DNA of 64,000 nucleotides from Membranipora membranacea (Eukaryota > Bryozoa > Gymnolaemata > Cheilostomatida > Membraniporidae). Under the pieces are notes generated by a model that did not search any database, had not been told where the DNA came from, and was given only the letters and a program-made list of their open reading frames with translations. Location: contig OU612071.1 of NCBI GenBank assembly GCA_914767715.1, forward strand, positions 8,169,493-8,233,492, read 5' to 3'. The translations under genes and the position numbers were made by a program. Each line of letters starts with the position of its first letter. Positions within the stretch are counted from its first letter, which is position 1. Below are positions 15,001 to 30,400 of this stretch, one piece after another.

Positions 15001-18000
15001 CTTTGTTCTCAGTCAGCATCCGTCTTAACGAGGCTCACTTTTGCTCTAAAAAAACATGCCAAACGGCGGCAATAAAAAATTAAAAGTTTGTCGCAATCAT
15101 ATCAAACTCAGACCAGTTCAAGCCCTTATATACCTCATTCAAAATCCAGAATATGGAGATTCTCGGATAGCCTGGTGGCTTGTAACGCTGACTTGAAATT
15201 TACAAAAATATACCAAGGGAGGGTATCACGCTTTTTTTCCGCTCGGATCAAAAAATAGATTTGCTTCTAACCTACCTCATAAGGTGAAGCAACTCCTGCT
15301 CATTTCAAATCTGAATTCCTTTTAGCTCTGAGGGTCTTTGTTCTCAGTCAGCGTCCGTCTTAACGAGGCTCACTTTTGCTCTAAAAAAACATGCCAAACG
15401 GCGGCAATAAAAAATTAAAAGTTTGTCGCAATCATATCAAACTCAGACCAGTTCAAGCCCTTATATACCTCATTCAAAATCCAGAATATGTAGATTCTCG
15501 GATAGCCTGGTGGCTTGTAACGCTGACTTGAAATTCACAAAAATATACCAAGGGAGGGTATCACGCTTTTTTTCCGCTCGGATCAAAAAATAGATTTGCT
15601 TCTAACCTACCTCATAAGGTGAAGCAACTCCTGCTCATTTCAAATCTGAAATCCGTTTAGCTCTGAGGGTCTTTGTTCTCAGTCAGCATCCGTCTTAACG
15701 AGGCTCACTTTTGCTCTAAAAAAACATGCCAAATGGCGGCAATAAAAAATTAAAAGTTTGTCGCAATCATATCAAACTCAGACCAGTTCAAGCCCTTATA
15801 TACCTCATTCAAAATCCAGAATATGTAGATTCTCGGATAGCCTGGTGGCTTGTAACGCTGACTTGAAATTTACAAAAATATACCAAGGGAGGGTATCACG
15901 CTTTTTTTCCGCTCGGATCAAAAAATAGATTTGCTTCTAACCTACCTCATAAGGTGAAGCAACTCCTGCTCATTTCAAATCTGAAATCCGTTTAGCTCTG
16001 AGGGTCTTTGTTCTCAGTCAGCATCCGTCTTAACGAGGCTCACTTTTGCTCTAAAAAAACATGCCAAACGGCGGCAATAAAAAATTAAAAGTTTGTCGCA
16101 ATCATATCAAACTCAGACCAGTTCAGGCCCTTATATACCTCATTCAAAATCCAGAATATGGAGATTCTCGGATAGCCTGGTGGCTTGTAACGCTGACTTG
16201 AAATTTACAAAAATATACCAAGGGAGGGTATCACGCTTTTTTTCCGCTCGGATCAAAAAATAGATTTGCTTCTAACCTACCTCATAAGGTGAAGCAACTC
16301 CTGCTCATTTCAAATCTGAAATCCGTTTAGCTCTGAGGGTCTTTGTTCTCAGTCAGCATCCGTCTTAACGAGGCTCACTTTTGCTCTAAAAAAACATGCC
16401 AAACGGCGGCAATAAAAAATTAAAAGTTTGTCGCAATCATATCAAACTCAGACCAGTTCAAGCCCTTATATACCTCATTCAAAATCCAGAATATGTAGAT
16501 TCTCGGATAGCCTGGTGGCTTGTAACGCTGACTTGAAATTTACAAAAATATACCAAGGGAGGGTATCACGCTTTTTTTCCGCTCGGATCAAAAAATAGAT
16601 TTGCTTCTAACCTACCTCATAAGGTGAAGCAACTCCTGCTCATTTCAAATCTGAAATCCGTTTAGCTCTGAGGGTCTTTGTTCTCAGTCAGCATCCGTCT
16701 TAACGAGGCTCACTTTTGCTCTAAAAAAACATGCCAAACGGCGGCAATAAAAAATTAAAAGTTTGTCGCAATCATATCAAACTCAGACCAGTTCAAGCCC
16801 TTATATACCTCATTCAAAATCCAGAATATGTAGATTCTCGGATAGCCTGGTGGCTTGTAACGCTGACTTGAAATTTACAAAAATATACCAAGGGAGGGTA
16901 TCACGCTTTTTTTCCGCTCGGATCAAAAAATAGATTTGCTTCTAACCTACCTCATAAGGTGAAGCAACTCCTGCTCATTTCAAATCTGAAATCCGTTTAG
17001 CTCTGAGGGTCTTTGTTCTCAGTCAGCATCCGTCTTAACGAGGCTCACTTTTGCTCTAAAAAAACATGCCAAACGGCGGCAATAAAAAATTAAAAGTTTG
17101 TCGCAATCATATCAAACTCAGACCAGTTCAAGCCCTTATATACCTCATTCAAAATCCAGAATATGGAGATTCTCGGATAGCCTGGTGGCTTGTAACGCTG
17201 ACTTGAAATTTACAAAAATATACCAAGGGAGGGTATCACGCTTTTTTTCCGCTCGGATCAAAAAATAGATTTGCTTCTAACCTACCTCATAAGGTGAAGC
17301 AACTCCTGCTCATTTCAAATCTGAATTCCTTTTAGCTCTGAGGGTCTTTGTTCTCAGTCAGCGTCCGTCTTAACGAGGCTCACTTTTGCTCTAAAAAAAC
17401 ATGCCAAACGGCGGCAATAAAAAATTAAAAGTTTGTCGCAATCATATCAAACTCAGACCAGTTCAAGCCCTTATATACCTCATTCAAAATCCAGAATATG
17501 TAGATTCTCGGATAGCCTGGTGGCTTGTAACGCTGACTTGAAATTCACAAAAATATACCAAGGGAGGGTATCACGCTTTTTTTCCGCTCGGATCAAAAAA
17601 TAGATTTGCTTCTAACCTACCTCATAAGGTGAAGCAACTCCTGCTCATTTCAAATCTGAAATCCGTTTAGCTCTGAGGGTCTTTGTTCTCAGTCAGCATC
17701 CGTCTTAACGAGGCTCACTTTTGCTCTAAAAAAACATGCCAAACGGCGGCAATAAAAAATTAAAAGTTTGTCGCAATCATATCAAACTCAGACCAGTTCA
17801 AGCCCTTATATACCTCATTCAAAATCCAGAATATGTAGATTCTCGGATAGCCTGGTGGCTTGTAACGCTGACTTGAAATTTACAAAAATATACCAAGGGA
17901 GGGTATCACGCTTTTTTTCCGCTCGGATCAAAAAATAGATTTGCTTCTAACCTACCTCATAAGGTGAAGCAACTCCTGCTCATTTCAAATCTGAAATCCG

Positions 18001-21000
18001 TTTAGCTCTGAGGGTCTTTGTTCTCAGTCAGCATCCGTCTTAACGAGGCTCACTTTTGCTCTAAAAAAACATGCCAAACGGCGGCAATAAAAAATTAAAA
18101 GTTTGTCGCAATCATATCAAACTCAGACCAGTTCAAGCCCTTATATACCTCATTCAAAATCCAGAATATGGAGATTCTCGGATAGCCTGGTGGCTTGTAA
18201 CGCTGACTTGAAATTTACAAAAATATACCAAGGGAGGGTATCACGCTTTTTTTCCGCTCGGATCAAAAAATAGATTTGCTTCTAACCTACCTCATAAGGT
18301 GAAGCAACTCCTGCTCATTTCAAATCTGAATTCCTTTTAGCTCTGAGGGTCTTTGTTCTCAGTCAGCATCCGTCTTAACGAGGCTCACTTTTGCTCTAAA
18401 AAAACATGCCAAACGGCGGCAATAAAAAATTAAAAGTTTGTCGCAATCATATCAAACTCAGACCAGTTCAAGCCCTTATATACCTCATTCAAAATCCAGA
18501 ATATGTAGATTCTCGGATAGCCTGGTGGCTTGTAACGCTGACTTGAAATTCACAAAAATATACCAAGGGAGGGTATCACGCTTTTTTTCCGCTCGGATCA
18601 AAAAATAGATTTGCTTCTAACCTACCTCATAAGGTGAAGCAACTCCTGCTCATTTCAAATCTGAAATCCGTTTAGCTCTGAGGGTCTTTGTTCTCAGTCA
18701 GCATCCGTCTTAACGAGGCTCACTTTTGCTCTAAAAAAACATGCCAAACGGCGGCAATAAAAAATTAAAAGTTTGTCGCAATCATATCAAACTCAGACCA
18801 GTTCAAGCCCTTATATACCTCATTCAAAATCCAGAATATGTAGATTCTCGGATAGCCTGGTGGCTTGTAACGCTGACTTGAAATTTACAAAAATATACCA
18901 AGGGAGGGTATCACGCTTTTTTTCCGCTCGGATCAAAAAATAGATTTGCTTCTAACCTACCTCATAAGGTGAAGCAACTCCTGCTCATTTCAAATCTGAA
19001 ATCCGTTTAGCTCTGAGGGTCTTTGTTCTCAGTCAGCATCCGTCTTAACGAGGCTCACTTTTGCTCTAAAAAAACATGCCAAACGGCGGCAATAAAAAAT
19101 TAAAAGTTTGTCGCAATCATATCAAACTCAGACCAGTTCAAGCCCTTATATACCTCATTCAAAATCCAGAATATGGAGATTCTCGGATAGCCTGGTGGCT
19201 TGTAACGCTGACTTGAAATTTACAAAAATATACCAAGGGAGGGTATCACGCTTTTTTTCCGCTCGGATCAAAAAATAGATTTGCTTCTAACCTACCTCAT
19301 AAGGTGAAGCAACTCCTGCTCATTTCAAATCTGAATTCCTTTTAGCTCTGAGGGTCTTTGTTCTCAGTCAGCGTCCGTCTTAACGAGGCTCACTTTTGCT
19401 CTAAAAAAACATGCTAAACGGCGGCAATAAAAAATTAAAAGTTTGTCGCAATCATATCAAACTCAGACCAGTTCAAGCCCTTATATACCTCATTCAAAAT
19501 CCAGAATATGGAGATTCTCGGATAGCCTGGTGGCTTGTAACGCTGACTTGAAATTTACAAAAATATACCAAGGGAGGGTATCACGCTTTTTTTCCGCTCG
19601 GATCAAAAAATAGATTTGCTTCTAACCTACCTCATAAGGTGAAGCAACTCCTGCTCATTTCAAATCTGAATTCCTTTTAGCTCTGAGGGTCTTTGTTCTC
19701 AGTCAGCGTCCGTCTTAACGAGGCTCACTTTTGCTCTAAAAAAACATGCCAAACGGCGGCAATAAAAAATTAAAAGTTTGTCGCAATCATATCAAACTCA
19801 GACCAGTTCAAGCCCTTATATACCTCATTCAAAATCCAGAATATGTAGATTCTCGGATAGCCTGGTGGCTTGTAACGCTGACTTGAAATTCACAAAAATA
19901 TACCAAGGGAGGGTATCACGCTTTTTTTCCGCTCGGATCAAAAAATAGATTTGCTTCTAACCTACCTCATAAGGTGAAGCAACTCCTGCTCATTTCAAAT
20001 CTGAAATCCGTTTAGCTCTGAGGGTCTTTGTTCTCAGTCAGCATCCGTCTTAACGAGGCTCACTTTTGCTCTAAAAAAACATGCCAAACGGCGGCAATAA
20101 GAAATTAAAAGTTTGTCGCAATCATATCAAACTCAGACCAGTTCAAGCCCTTATATACCTCATTCAAAATCCAGAATATGTAGATTCTCGGATAGCCTGG
20201 TGGCTTGTAACGCTGACTTGAAATTTACAAAAATATACCAAGGGAGGGTATCACGCTTTTTTTCCGCTCGGATCAAAAAATAGATTTGCTTCTAACCTAC
20301 CTCATAAGGTGAAGCAACTCCTGCTCATTTCAAATCTGAAACCCGTTTAGCTCTGAGGGTCTTTGTTCTCAGTCAGCATCCGTCTTAACGAGGCTCACTT
20401 TTGCTCTAAAAAAACATGCCAAACGGCGGCAATAAAAAATTAAAAGTTTGTCGCAATCATATCAAACTCAGACCAGTTCAAGCCCTTATATACCTCATTC
20501 AAAATCCAGAATATGGAGATTCTCGGATAGCCTGGTGGCTTGTAACGCTGACTTGAAATTTACAAAAATATACCAAGGGAGGGTATCACGCTTTTTTTCC
20601 GCTCGGATCAAAAAATAGATTTGCTTCTAACCTACCTCATAAGGTGAAGCAACTCCTGCTCATTTCAAATCTGAATTCCTTTTAGCTCTGAGGGTCTTTG
20701 TTCTCAGTCAGCGTCCGTCTTAACGAGGCTCACTTTTGCTCTAAAAAAACATGCCAAACGGCGGCAATAAAAAATTAAAAGTTTGTCGCAATCATATCAA
20801 ACTCAGACCAGTTCAAGCCCTTATATACCTCATTCAAAATCCAGAATATGTAGATTCTCGGATAGCCTGGTGGCTTGTAACGCTGACTTGAAATTCACAA
20901 AAATATACCAAGGGAGGGTATCACGCTTTTTTTCCGCTCGGATCAAAAAATAGATTTGCTTCTAACCTACCTCATAAGGTGAAGCAACTCCTGCTCATTT

Positions 21001-24000
21001 CAAATCTGAAATCCGTTTAGCTCTGAGGGTCTTTGTTCTCAGTCAGCATCCGTCTTAACGAGGCTCACTTTTGCTCTAAAAAAACATGCCAAACGGCGGC
21101 AATAAAAAATTAAAAGTTTGTCGCAATCATATCAAACTCAGACCAGTTCAAGCCCTTATATACCTCATTCAAAATCCAGAATATGTAGATTCTCGGATAG
21201 CCTGGTGGCTTGTAACGCTGACTTGAAATTTACAAAAATATACCAAGGGAGGGTATCACGCTTTTTTTCCGCTCGGATCAAAAAATAGATTTGCTTCTAA
21301 CCTACCTCATAAGGTGAAGCAACTCCTGCTCATTTCAAATCTGAAATCCGTTTAGCTCTGAGGGTCTTTGTTCTCAGTCAGCATCCGTCTTAACGAGGCT
21401 CACTTTTGCTCTAAAAAAACATGCCAAACGGCGGCAATAAAAAATTAAAAGTTTGTCGCAATCATATCAAACTCAGACCAGTTCAAGCCCTTATATACCT
21501 CATTCAAAATCCAGAATATGGAGATTCTCGGATAGCCTGGTGGCTTGTAACGCTGACTTGAAATTTACAAAAATATACCAAGGGAGGGTATCACGCTTTT
21601 TTTCCGCTCGGATCAAAAAATAGATTTGCTTCTAACCTACCTCATAAGGTGAAGCAACTCCTGCTCATTTCAAATCTGAATTCCTTTTAGCTCTGAGGGT
21701 CTTTGTTCTCAGTCAGCGTCCGTCTTAACGAGGCTCACTTTTGCTCTAAAAAAACATGCCAAACGGCGGCAATAAAAAATTAAAAGTTTGTCGCAATCAT
21801 ATCAAACTCAGACCAGTTCAAGCCCTTATATACCTCATTCAAAATCCAGAATATGTAGATTCTCGGATAGCCTGGTGGCTTGTAACGCTGACTTGAAATT
21901 CACAAAAATATACCAAGGGAGGGTATCACGCTTTTTTTCCGCTCGGATCAAAAAATAGATTTGCTTCTAACCTACCTCATAAGGTGAAGTAACTCCTGCT
22001 CATTTCAAATCTGAAATCCGTTTAGCTCTGAGGGTCTTTGTTCTCAGTCAGCATCCGTCTTAACGAGGCTCACTTTTGCTCTAAAAAAACATGCCAAACG
22101 GCGGCAATAAAAAATTAAAAGTTTGTCGCAATCATATCAAACTCAGACCAGTTCAAGCCCTTATATACCTCATTCAAAATCCAGAATATGTAGATTCTCG
22201 GATAGCCTGGTGGCTTGTAACGCTGACTTGAAATTTACAAAAATATACCAAGGGAGGGTATCACGCTTTTTTTCCGCTCGGATCAAAAAATAGATTTGCT
22301 TCTAACCTACCTCATAAGGTGAAGCAACTCCTGCTCATTTCAAATCTGAAATCCGTTTAGCTCTGAGGGTCTTTGTTCTCAGTCAGCATCCGTCTTAACG
22401 AGGCTCACTTTTGCTCTAAAAAAACATGCCAAACGGCGGCAATAAAAAATTAAAAGTTTGTCGCAATCATATCAAACTCAGACCAGTTCAAGCCCTTATA
22501 TACCTCATTCAAAATCCAGAATATGGAGATTCTCGGATAGCCTGGTGGCTTGTAACGCTGACTTGAAATTTACAAAAATATACCAAGGGAGGGTATCACG
22601 CTTTTTTTCCGCTCGGATCAAAAAATAGATTTGCTTCTAACCTACCTCATAAGGTGAAGCAACTCCTGCTCATTTCAAATCTGAATTCCTTTTAGCTCTG
22701 AGGGTCTTTGTTCTCAGTCAGCGTCCGTCTTAACGAGGCTCACTTTTGCTCTAAAAAAAACATGCCAAACGGCGGCAATAAAAAATTAAAAGTTTGTCGC
22801 AATCATATCAAACTCAGACCAGTTCAAGCCCTTATATACCTCATTCAAAATCCAGAATATGTAGATTCTCGGATAGCCTGGTGGCTTGTAACGCTGACTT
22901 GAAATTCACAAAAATATACCAAGGGAGGGTATCACGCTTTTTTTCCGCTCGGATCAAAAAATAGATTTGCTTCTAACATACCTCATAAGGTGAAGCAACT
23001 CCTGCTCATTTCAAATCTGAAATCCGTTTAGCTCTGAGGGTCTTTGTTCTCAGTCAGCATCCGTCTTAACGAGGCTCACTTTTGCTCTAAAAAAACATGC
23101 CAAACGGCGGCAATAAAAAATTAAAAGTTTGTCGCAATCATATCAAACTCAGACCAGTTCAAGCCCTTATATACCTCATTCAAAATCCAGAATATGTAGA
23201 TTCTCGGATAGCCTGGTGGCTTGTAACGCTGACTTGAAATTTACAAAAATATACCAAGGGAGGGTATCACGCTTTTTTTCCGCTCGGATCAAAAAATAGA
23301 TTTGCTTCTAACCTACCTCATAAGGTGAAGCAACTCCTGCTCATTTCAAATCTGAAATCCGTTTAGCTCTGAGGGTCTTTGTTCTCAGTCAGCATCCGTC
23401 TTAACGAGGCTCACTTTTGCTCTAAAAAAACATGCCAAACGGCGGCAATAAAAAATTAAAAGTTTGTCGCAATCATATCAAACTCAGACCAGTTCAAGCC
23501 CTTATATACCTCATTCAAAATCCAGAATATGGAGATTCTCGGATAGCCTGGTGGCTTGTAACGCTGACTTGAAATTTACAAAAATATACCAAGGGAGGGT
23601 ATCACGCTTTTTTTCCGCTCGGATCAAAAAATAGATTTGCTTCTAACCTACCTCATAAGGTGAAGCAACTCCTGCTCATTTCAAATCTGAATTCCTTTTA
23701 GCTCTGAGGGTCTTTGTTCTCAGTCAGCGTCCGTCTTAACGAGGCTCACTTTTGCTCTAAAAAAACATGCCAAACGGCGGCAATAAAAAATTAAAAGTTT
23801 GTCGCAATCATATCAAACTCAGACCAGTTCAAGCCCTTATATACCTCATTCAAAATCCAGAATATGTGGATTCTCGGATAGCCTGGTGGCTTGTAACGCT
23901 GACTTGAAATTCACAAAAATATACCAAGGGAGGGTATCACGCTTTTTTTCCGCTCGGATCAAAAAATAGATTTGCTTCTAACCTACCTCATAAGGTGAAG

Positions 24001-27000
24001 CAACTCCTGCTCATTTCAAATCTGAAATCCGTTTAGCTCTGAGGGTCTTTGTTCTCAGTCAGCATCCGTCTTAACGAGGCTCACTTTTGCTCTAAAAAAA
24101 CATGCCAAACGGCGGCAATAAAAAATTAAAAGTTTGTCGCAATCATATCAAACTCAGACCAGTTCAAGCCCTTATATACCTCATTCAAAATCCAGAATAT
24201 GTAGATTCTCGGATAGCCTGGTGGCTTGTAACGCTGACTTGAAATTTACAAAAATATACCAAGGGAGGGTATCACGCTTTTTTTCCGCTCGGATCAAAAA
24301 ATAGATTTGCTTCTAACCTACCTCATAAGGTGAAGCAACTCCTGCTCATTTCAAATCTGAAATCCGTTTAGCTCTGAGGGTCTTTGTTCTCAGTCAGCAT
24401 CCGTCTTAACGGGGCTCACTTTTGCTCTAAAAAAACATGCCAAACGGCGGCAATAAAAAATTAAAAGTTTGTCGCAATCATATCAAACTCAGACCAGTTC
24501 AAGCCCTTATATACCTCATTCAAAATCCAGAATATGGAGATTCTCGGATAGCCTGGTGGCTTGTAACGCTGACTTGAAATTTACAAAAATATACCAAGGG
24601 AGGGTATCACGCTTTTTTTCCGCTCGGATCAAAAAATAGATTTGCTTCTAACCTACCTCATAAGGTGAAGCAACTCCTGCTCATTTCAAATCTGAATTCC
24701 TTTTAGCTCTGAGGGTCTTTGTTCTCAGTCAGCGTCCGTCTTAACGAGGCTCACTTTTGCTCTAAAAAAACATGCCAAACGGCGGCAATAAAAAATTAAA
24801 AGTTTGTCGCAATCATATCAAACTCAGACCAGTTCAAGCCCTTATATACCTCATTCAAAATCCAGAATATGTAGATTCTCGGATAGCCTGGTGGCTTGTA
24901 ACGCTGACTTGAAATTCACAAAAATATACCAAGGGAGGGTATCACGCTTTTTTTCCGCTCGGATCAAAAAATAGATTTGCTTCTAACCTACCTCATAAGG
25001 TGAAGCAACTCCTGCTCATTTCAAATCTGAAATCCGTTTAGCTCTGAGGGTCTTTGTTCTCAGTCAGCATCCGTCTTAACGAGGCTCACTTTTGCTCTAA
25101 AAAAACATGCCAAACGGCGGCAATAAAAAATTAAAAGTTTGTCGCAATCATATCAAACTCAGACCAGTTCAAGCCCTTATATACCTCATTCAAAATCCAG
25201 AATATGTAGATTCTCGGATAGCCTGGTGGCTTGTAACGCTGACTTGAAATTTACAAAAATATACCAAGGGAGGGTATCACGCTTTTTTTCCGCTCGGATC
25301 AAAAAATAGATTTGCTTCTAACCTACCTCATAAGGTGAAGCAACTCCTGCTCATTTCAAATCTGAAATCCGTTTAGCTCTGAGGGTCTTTGTTCTCAGTC
25401 AGCATCCGTCTTAACGAGGCTCACTTTTGCTCTAAAAAAACATGCCAAACGGCGGCAATAAAAAATTAAAAGTTTGTCGCAATCATATCAAACTCAGACC
25501 AGTTCAAGCCCTTATATACCTCATTCAAAATCCAGAATATGGAGATTCTCGGATAGCCTGGTGGCTTGTAACGCTGACTTGAAATTTACAAAAATATACC
25601 AAGGGAGGGTATCACGCTTTTTTTCCGCTCGGATCAAAAAATAGATTTGCTTCTAACCTACCTCATAAGGTGAAGCAACTCCTGCTCATTTCAAATCTGA
25701 AATCCGTTTAGCTCTGAGGGTCTTTGTTCTCAGTCAGCATCCGTCTTAACGAGGCTCACTTTTGCTCTAAAAAAACATGCCAAACGGCGGCAATAAAAAA
25801 TTAAAAGTTTGTCGCAATCATATCAAACTCAGACCAGTTCAAGCCCTTATATACCTCATTCAAAATCCAGAATATGGAGATTCTCGGATAGCCTGGTGGC
25901 TTGTAACGCTGACTTGAAATTTACAAAAATATACCAAGGGAGGGTATCACGCTTTTTTTCCGCTGGGATCAAAAAATAGATTTGCTTCTAACCTACCTCA
26001 TAAGGTGAAGCAACTCCTGCTCATTTCAAATCTGAATTCCTTTTAGCTCTGAGGGTCTTTGTTCTCAGTCAGCGTCCGTCTTAACGAGGCTCACTTTTGC
26101 TCTAAAAAAACATGCCAAACGGCGGCAATAAAAAATTAAAAGTTTGTCGCAATCATATCAAACTCAGACCAGTTCAAGCCCTTATATACCTCATTCAAAA
26201 TCCAGAATATGTAGATTCTCGGATAGCCTGGTGGCTTGTAACGCTGACTTGAAATTCACAAAAAAATACCAAGGGAGGGTATCACGCTTTTTTTCCGCTC
26301 GGATCAAAAAATAGATTTGCTTCTAACCTACCTCATAAGGTGAAGCAACTCCTGCTCATTTCAAATCTGAAATCCGTTTAGCTCTGAGGGTCTTTGTTCT
26401 CAGTCAGCATCCGTCTTAACGAGGCTCACTTTTGCTCTAAAAAAACATGCCAAACGGCGGCAATAAAAAATTAAAAGTTTGTCGCAATCATATCAAACTC
26501 AGACCAGTTCAAGCCCTTATATACCTCATTCAAAATCCAGAATATGTAGATTCTCGGATAGCCTGGTGGCTTGTAACGCTGACTTGAAATTTACAAAAAT
26601 ATACCAAGGGAGGGTATCACGCTTTTTTTCCGCTCGGATCAAAAAATAGATTTGCTTCTAACCTACCTCATAAGGTGAAGCAACTCCTGCTCATTTCAAA
26701 TCTGAAATCCGTTTAGCTCTGAGGGTCTTTGTTCTCAGTCAGCATCCGTCTTAACGAGGCTCACTTTTGCTCTAAAAAAACATGCCAAACGGCGGCAATA
26801 AAAAATTAAAAGTTTGTCGCAATCATATCAAACTCAGACCAGTTCAAGCCCTTATATACCTCATTCAAAATCCAGAATCTGGAGATTCTCGGATAGCCTG
26901 GTGGCTTGTAACGCTGACTTGAAATTCACAAAAATATACCAAGGGAGGGTATCACGCTTTTTTTCCGCTCGGATCAAAAAATAGATTTGCTTCTAACCTA

Positions 27001-27473
27001 CCTCATAAGGTGAAGCAACTCCTGCTCATTTCAAATCTGAAATCCGTTTAGCTCTGAGGGTCTTTGTTCTCAGTCAGCATCCGTCTTAACGAGGCTCACT
27101 TTTGCTCTAAAAAAACATGCCAAACGGCGGCAATAAAAAATTAAAAGTTTGTCGCAATCATATCAAACTCAGACCAGTTCAAGCCCTTATATACCTCATT
27201 CAAAATCCAGAATATGTAGATTCTCGGATAGCCTGGTGGCTTGTAACGCTGACTTGAAATTTACAAAAATATACCAAGGGAGGGTATCACGCTTTTTTTC
27301 CGCTCGGATCAAAAAATAGATTTGCTTCTAACCTACCTCATAAGGTGAAGCAACTCCTGCTCATTTCAAATCTGAAATCCGTTTAGCTCTGAGGGTCTTT
27401 GTTCTCAGTCAGCATCCGTCTTAACGAGGCTCACTTTTGCTCTAAAAAAACATGCCAAACGGCGGCAATAAAA
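1..27473 (+). repeat. Satellite domain with trimeric higher-order repeat (A-B-C, about 1005 bp)
   Basis: Copies 1-82. Class A has G79, T124, T239, T243, G276. Class B has T79, C124, A239, G243, A276. Class C has T79, T124, A239, G243, A276. A-B-C recurs regularly; the longest clean run is six consecutive trimers in copies 59-76 (19433-25463), and copies 16-27 (5027-9046) give four more. Breaks in the pattern include C-B-A-B-A in copies 3-7, extra C copies at 13, 28, 35, 50 and 51, a doubled A at 58-59, and mosaic copies at 33, 39, 40, 49, 55, 77 and 81. Only A carries GAATTC, at monomer positions 236-241, so this site marks the trimer period. Confidence 0.93.
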
Positions 27474-30400
27474 AATTAAAAGTTTGTCGCAATCATATCA
27501 AACTCAGACCAGTTCAAGCCCTTATATACCTCATTCAAAATCCAGAATATGGAGATTCTCGGATAGCCTGGTGGCTTGTAACGCTGACTTGAAATTTACA
27601 AAAATATACCAAGGGAGGGTATCACGCTTTTTTTCCGCTCGGATCAAAAAATAGATTTGCTTCTAACCTACCTCATAAGGTGAAGCAACTCCTGCTCATT
27701 TCAAATCTGAATTCCTTTTAGCTCTGAGGGTCTTTGTTCTCAGTCAGCGTCCGTCTTAACGAGGCTCACTTTTGCTCTAAAAAAACATGCCAAACGGCGG
27801 CAATAAAAAATTAAAAGTTTGTCGCAATCATATCAAACTCAGACCAGTTCAAGCCCTTATATACCTCATTCAAAATCCAGAATATGTAGATTCTCGGATA
27901 GCCTGGTGGCTTGTAATGCTGACTTGAAATTCACAAAAATATACCAAGGGAGGGTATCACGCTTTTTTTCCGCTCGGATCAAAAAATAGATTTGCTTCTA
28001 ACCTACCTCATAAGGTGAAGCAACTCCTGCTCATTTCAAATCTGAAATCCGTTTAGCTCTGAGGGTCTTTGTTCTCAGTCAGCATCCGTCTTAACGAGGC
28101 TCACTTTTGCTCTAAAAAAACATGCCAAACGGCGGCAATAAAAAATTAAAAGTTTGTCGCAATCATATCAAACTCAGACCAGTTCAAGCCCTTATATACC
28201 TCATTCAAAATCCAGAATATGTAGATTCTCGGATAGCCTGGTGGCTTGTAACGCTGACTTGAAATTTACAAAAATATACCAAGGGAGGGTATCACGCTTT
28301 TTTTCCGCTCGGATCAAAAAATAGATTTGCTTCTAACCTACCTCATAAGGTGAAGCAACTCCTGCTCATTTCAAATCTGAAATCCGTTTAGCTCTGAGGG
28401 TCTTTGTTCTCAGTCAGCATCCGTCTTAACGAGGCTCACTTTTGCTCTAAAAAAACATGCCAAACGGCGGCAATAAAAAATTAAAAGTTTGTCGCAATCA
28501 TATCAAACTCAGACCAGTTCAAGCCCTTATATACCTCATTCAAAATCCAGAATATGTAGATTCTCGGATAGCCTGGTGGCTTGTAACGCTGACTTGAAAT
28601 TCACAAAAATATACCAAGGGAGGGTATCACGCTTTTTTTCCGCTCGGATCAAAAAATAGATTTGCTTCTAACCTACCTCATAAGGTGAAGCAACTCCTGC
28701 TCATTTCAAATCTGAAATCCGTTTAGCTCTGAGGGTCTTTGTTCTCAGTCAGCATCCGTCTTAACGAGGCTCACTTTTGCTCTAAAAAAACATGCCAAAC
28801 GGCGGCAATAAAAAATTAAAAGTTTGTCGCAATCATATCAAACTCAGACCAGTTCAAGCCCTTATATACCTCATTCAAAATCCAGAATATGTAGATTCTC
28901 GGATAGCCTGGTGGCTTGTAACGCTGACTTGAAATTTACAAAAATATACCAAGGGAGGGTATCACGCTTTTTTTCCGCTCGGATCAAAAAATAGATTTGC
29001 TTCTAACCTACCTCATAAGGTGAAGCAACTCCTGCTCATTTCAAATCTGAAATCCGTTTAGCTCTGAGGGTCTTTGTTCTCAGTCAGCATCCGTCTTAAC
29101 GAGGCTCACTTTTGCTCTAAAAAAACATGCCAAACGGCGGCAATAAAAAATTAAAAGTTTGTCGCAATCATATCAAACTCAGACCAGTTCAAGCCCTTAT
29201 ATACCTCATTCAAAATCCAGAATCTGGAGATTCTCGGATAGCCTGGTGGCTTGTAACGCTGACTTGAAATTCACAAAAAGATACCAAGGGAGGGTATCAC
29301 GCTTTTTTTCCGCTCGGATCAAAAAATAGATTTGCTTCTAACCTACCTCATAAGGTGAAGCAACTCCTGCTCATTTCAAATCTGAAATCCGTTTAGCTCT
29401 GAGGGTCTTTGTTCTCAGTCAGCATCCGTCTTAACGAGGCTCACTTTTGCTCTAAAAAAACATGCCAAACGGCGGCAATAAAAAATTAAAAGTTTGTCGC
29501 AATCATATCAAACTCAGACCAGTTCAAGCCCTTATATACCTCATTCAAAATCCAGAATCTGGAGATTCTCGGATAGCCTGGTGGCTTGTAACGCTGACTT
29601 GAAATTTACAAAAATATACCAAGGGAGGGTATCACGCTTTTTTTCCGCTCGGATCAAAAAATAGATTTGCTTCTAACCTACCTCATAAGGTGAAGCAACT
29701 CCTGCTCATTTCAAATCTGAAATCCGTTTAGCTCTGAGGGTCTTTGTTCTCAGTCAGCATCCGTCTTAACGAGGCTCACTTTTGCTCTAAAAAAACATGC
29801 CAAACGGCGGCAATAAAAAATTAAAAGTTTGTCGCAATCATATCAAACTCAGACCAGTTCAAGCCCTTATATACCTCATTCAAAATCCAGAATATGGAGA
29901 TTCTCGGATAGCCTGGTGGCTTGTAACGCTGACTTGAAATTTACAAAAATATACCAAGGGAGGGTATCACGCTTTTTTTCGGCTCGGATCAAAAAATAGA
30001 TTTGCTTCTAACCTACCTCATAAGGTGAAGCAACTCCTGCTCATTTCAAATCTGAATTCCTTTTAGCTCTGAGGGTCTTTGTTCTCAGTCAGCGTCCGTC
30101 TTAACGAGGCTCACTTTTGCTCTAAAAAAACATGCCAAACGGCGGCAATAAAAAATTAAAAGTTTGTCGCAATCATATCAAACTCAGACCAGTTCAAGCC
30201 CTTATATACCTCATTCAAAATCCAGAATATGTAGATTCTCGGATAGCCTGGTGGCTTGTAATGCTGACTTGAAATTCACAAAAATATACCAAGGGAGGGT
30301 ATCACGCTTTTTTTCCGCTCGGATCAAAAAATAGATTTGCTTCTAACCTACCTCATAAGGTGAAGCAACTCCTGCTCATTTCAAATCTGAAATCCGTTTA

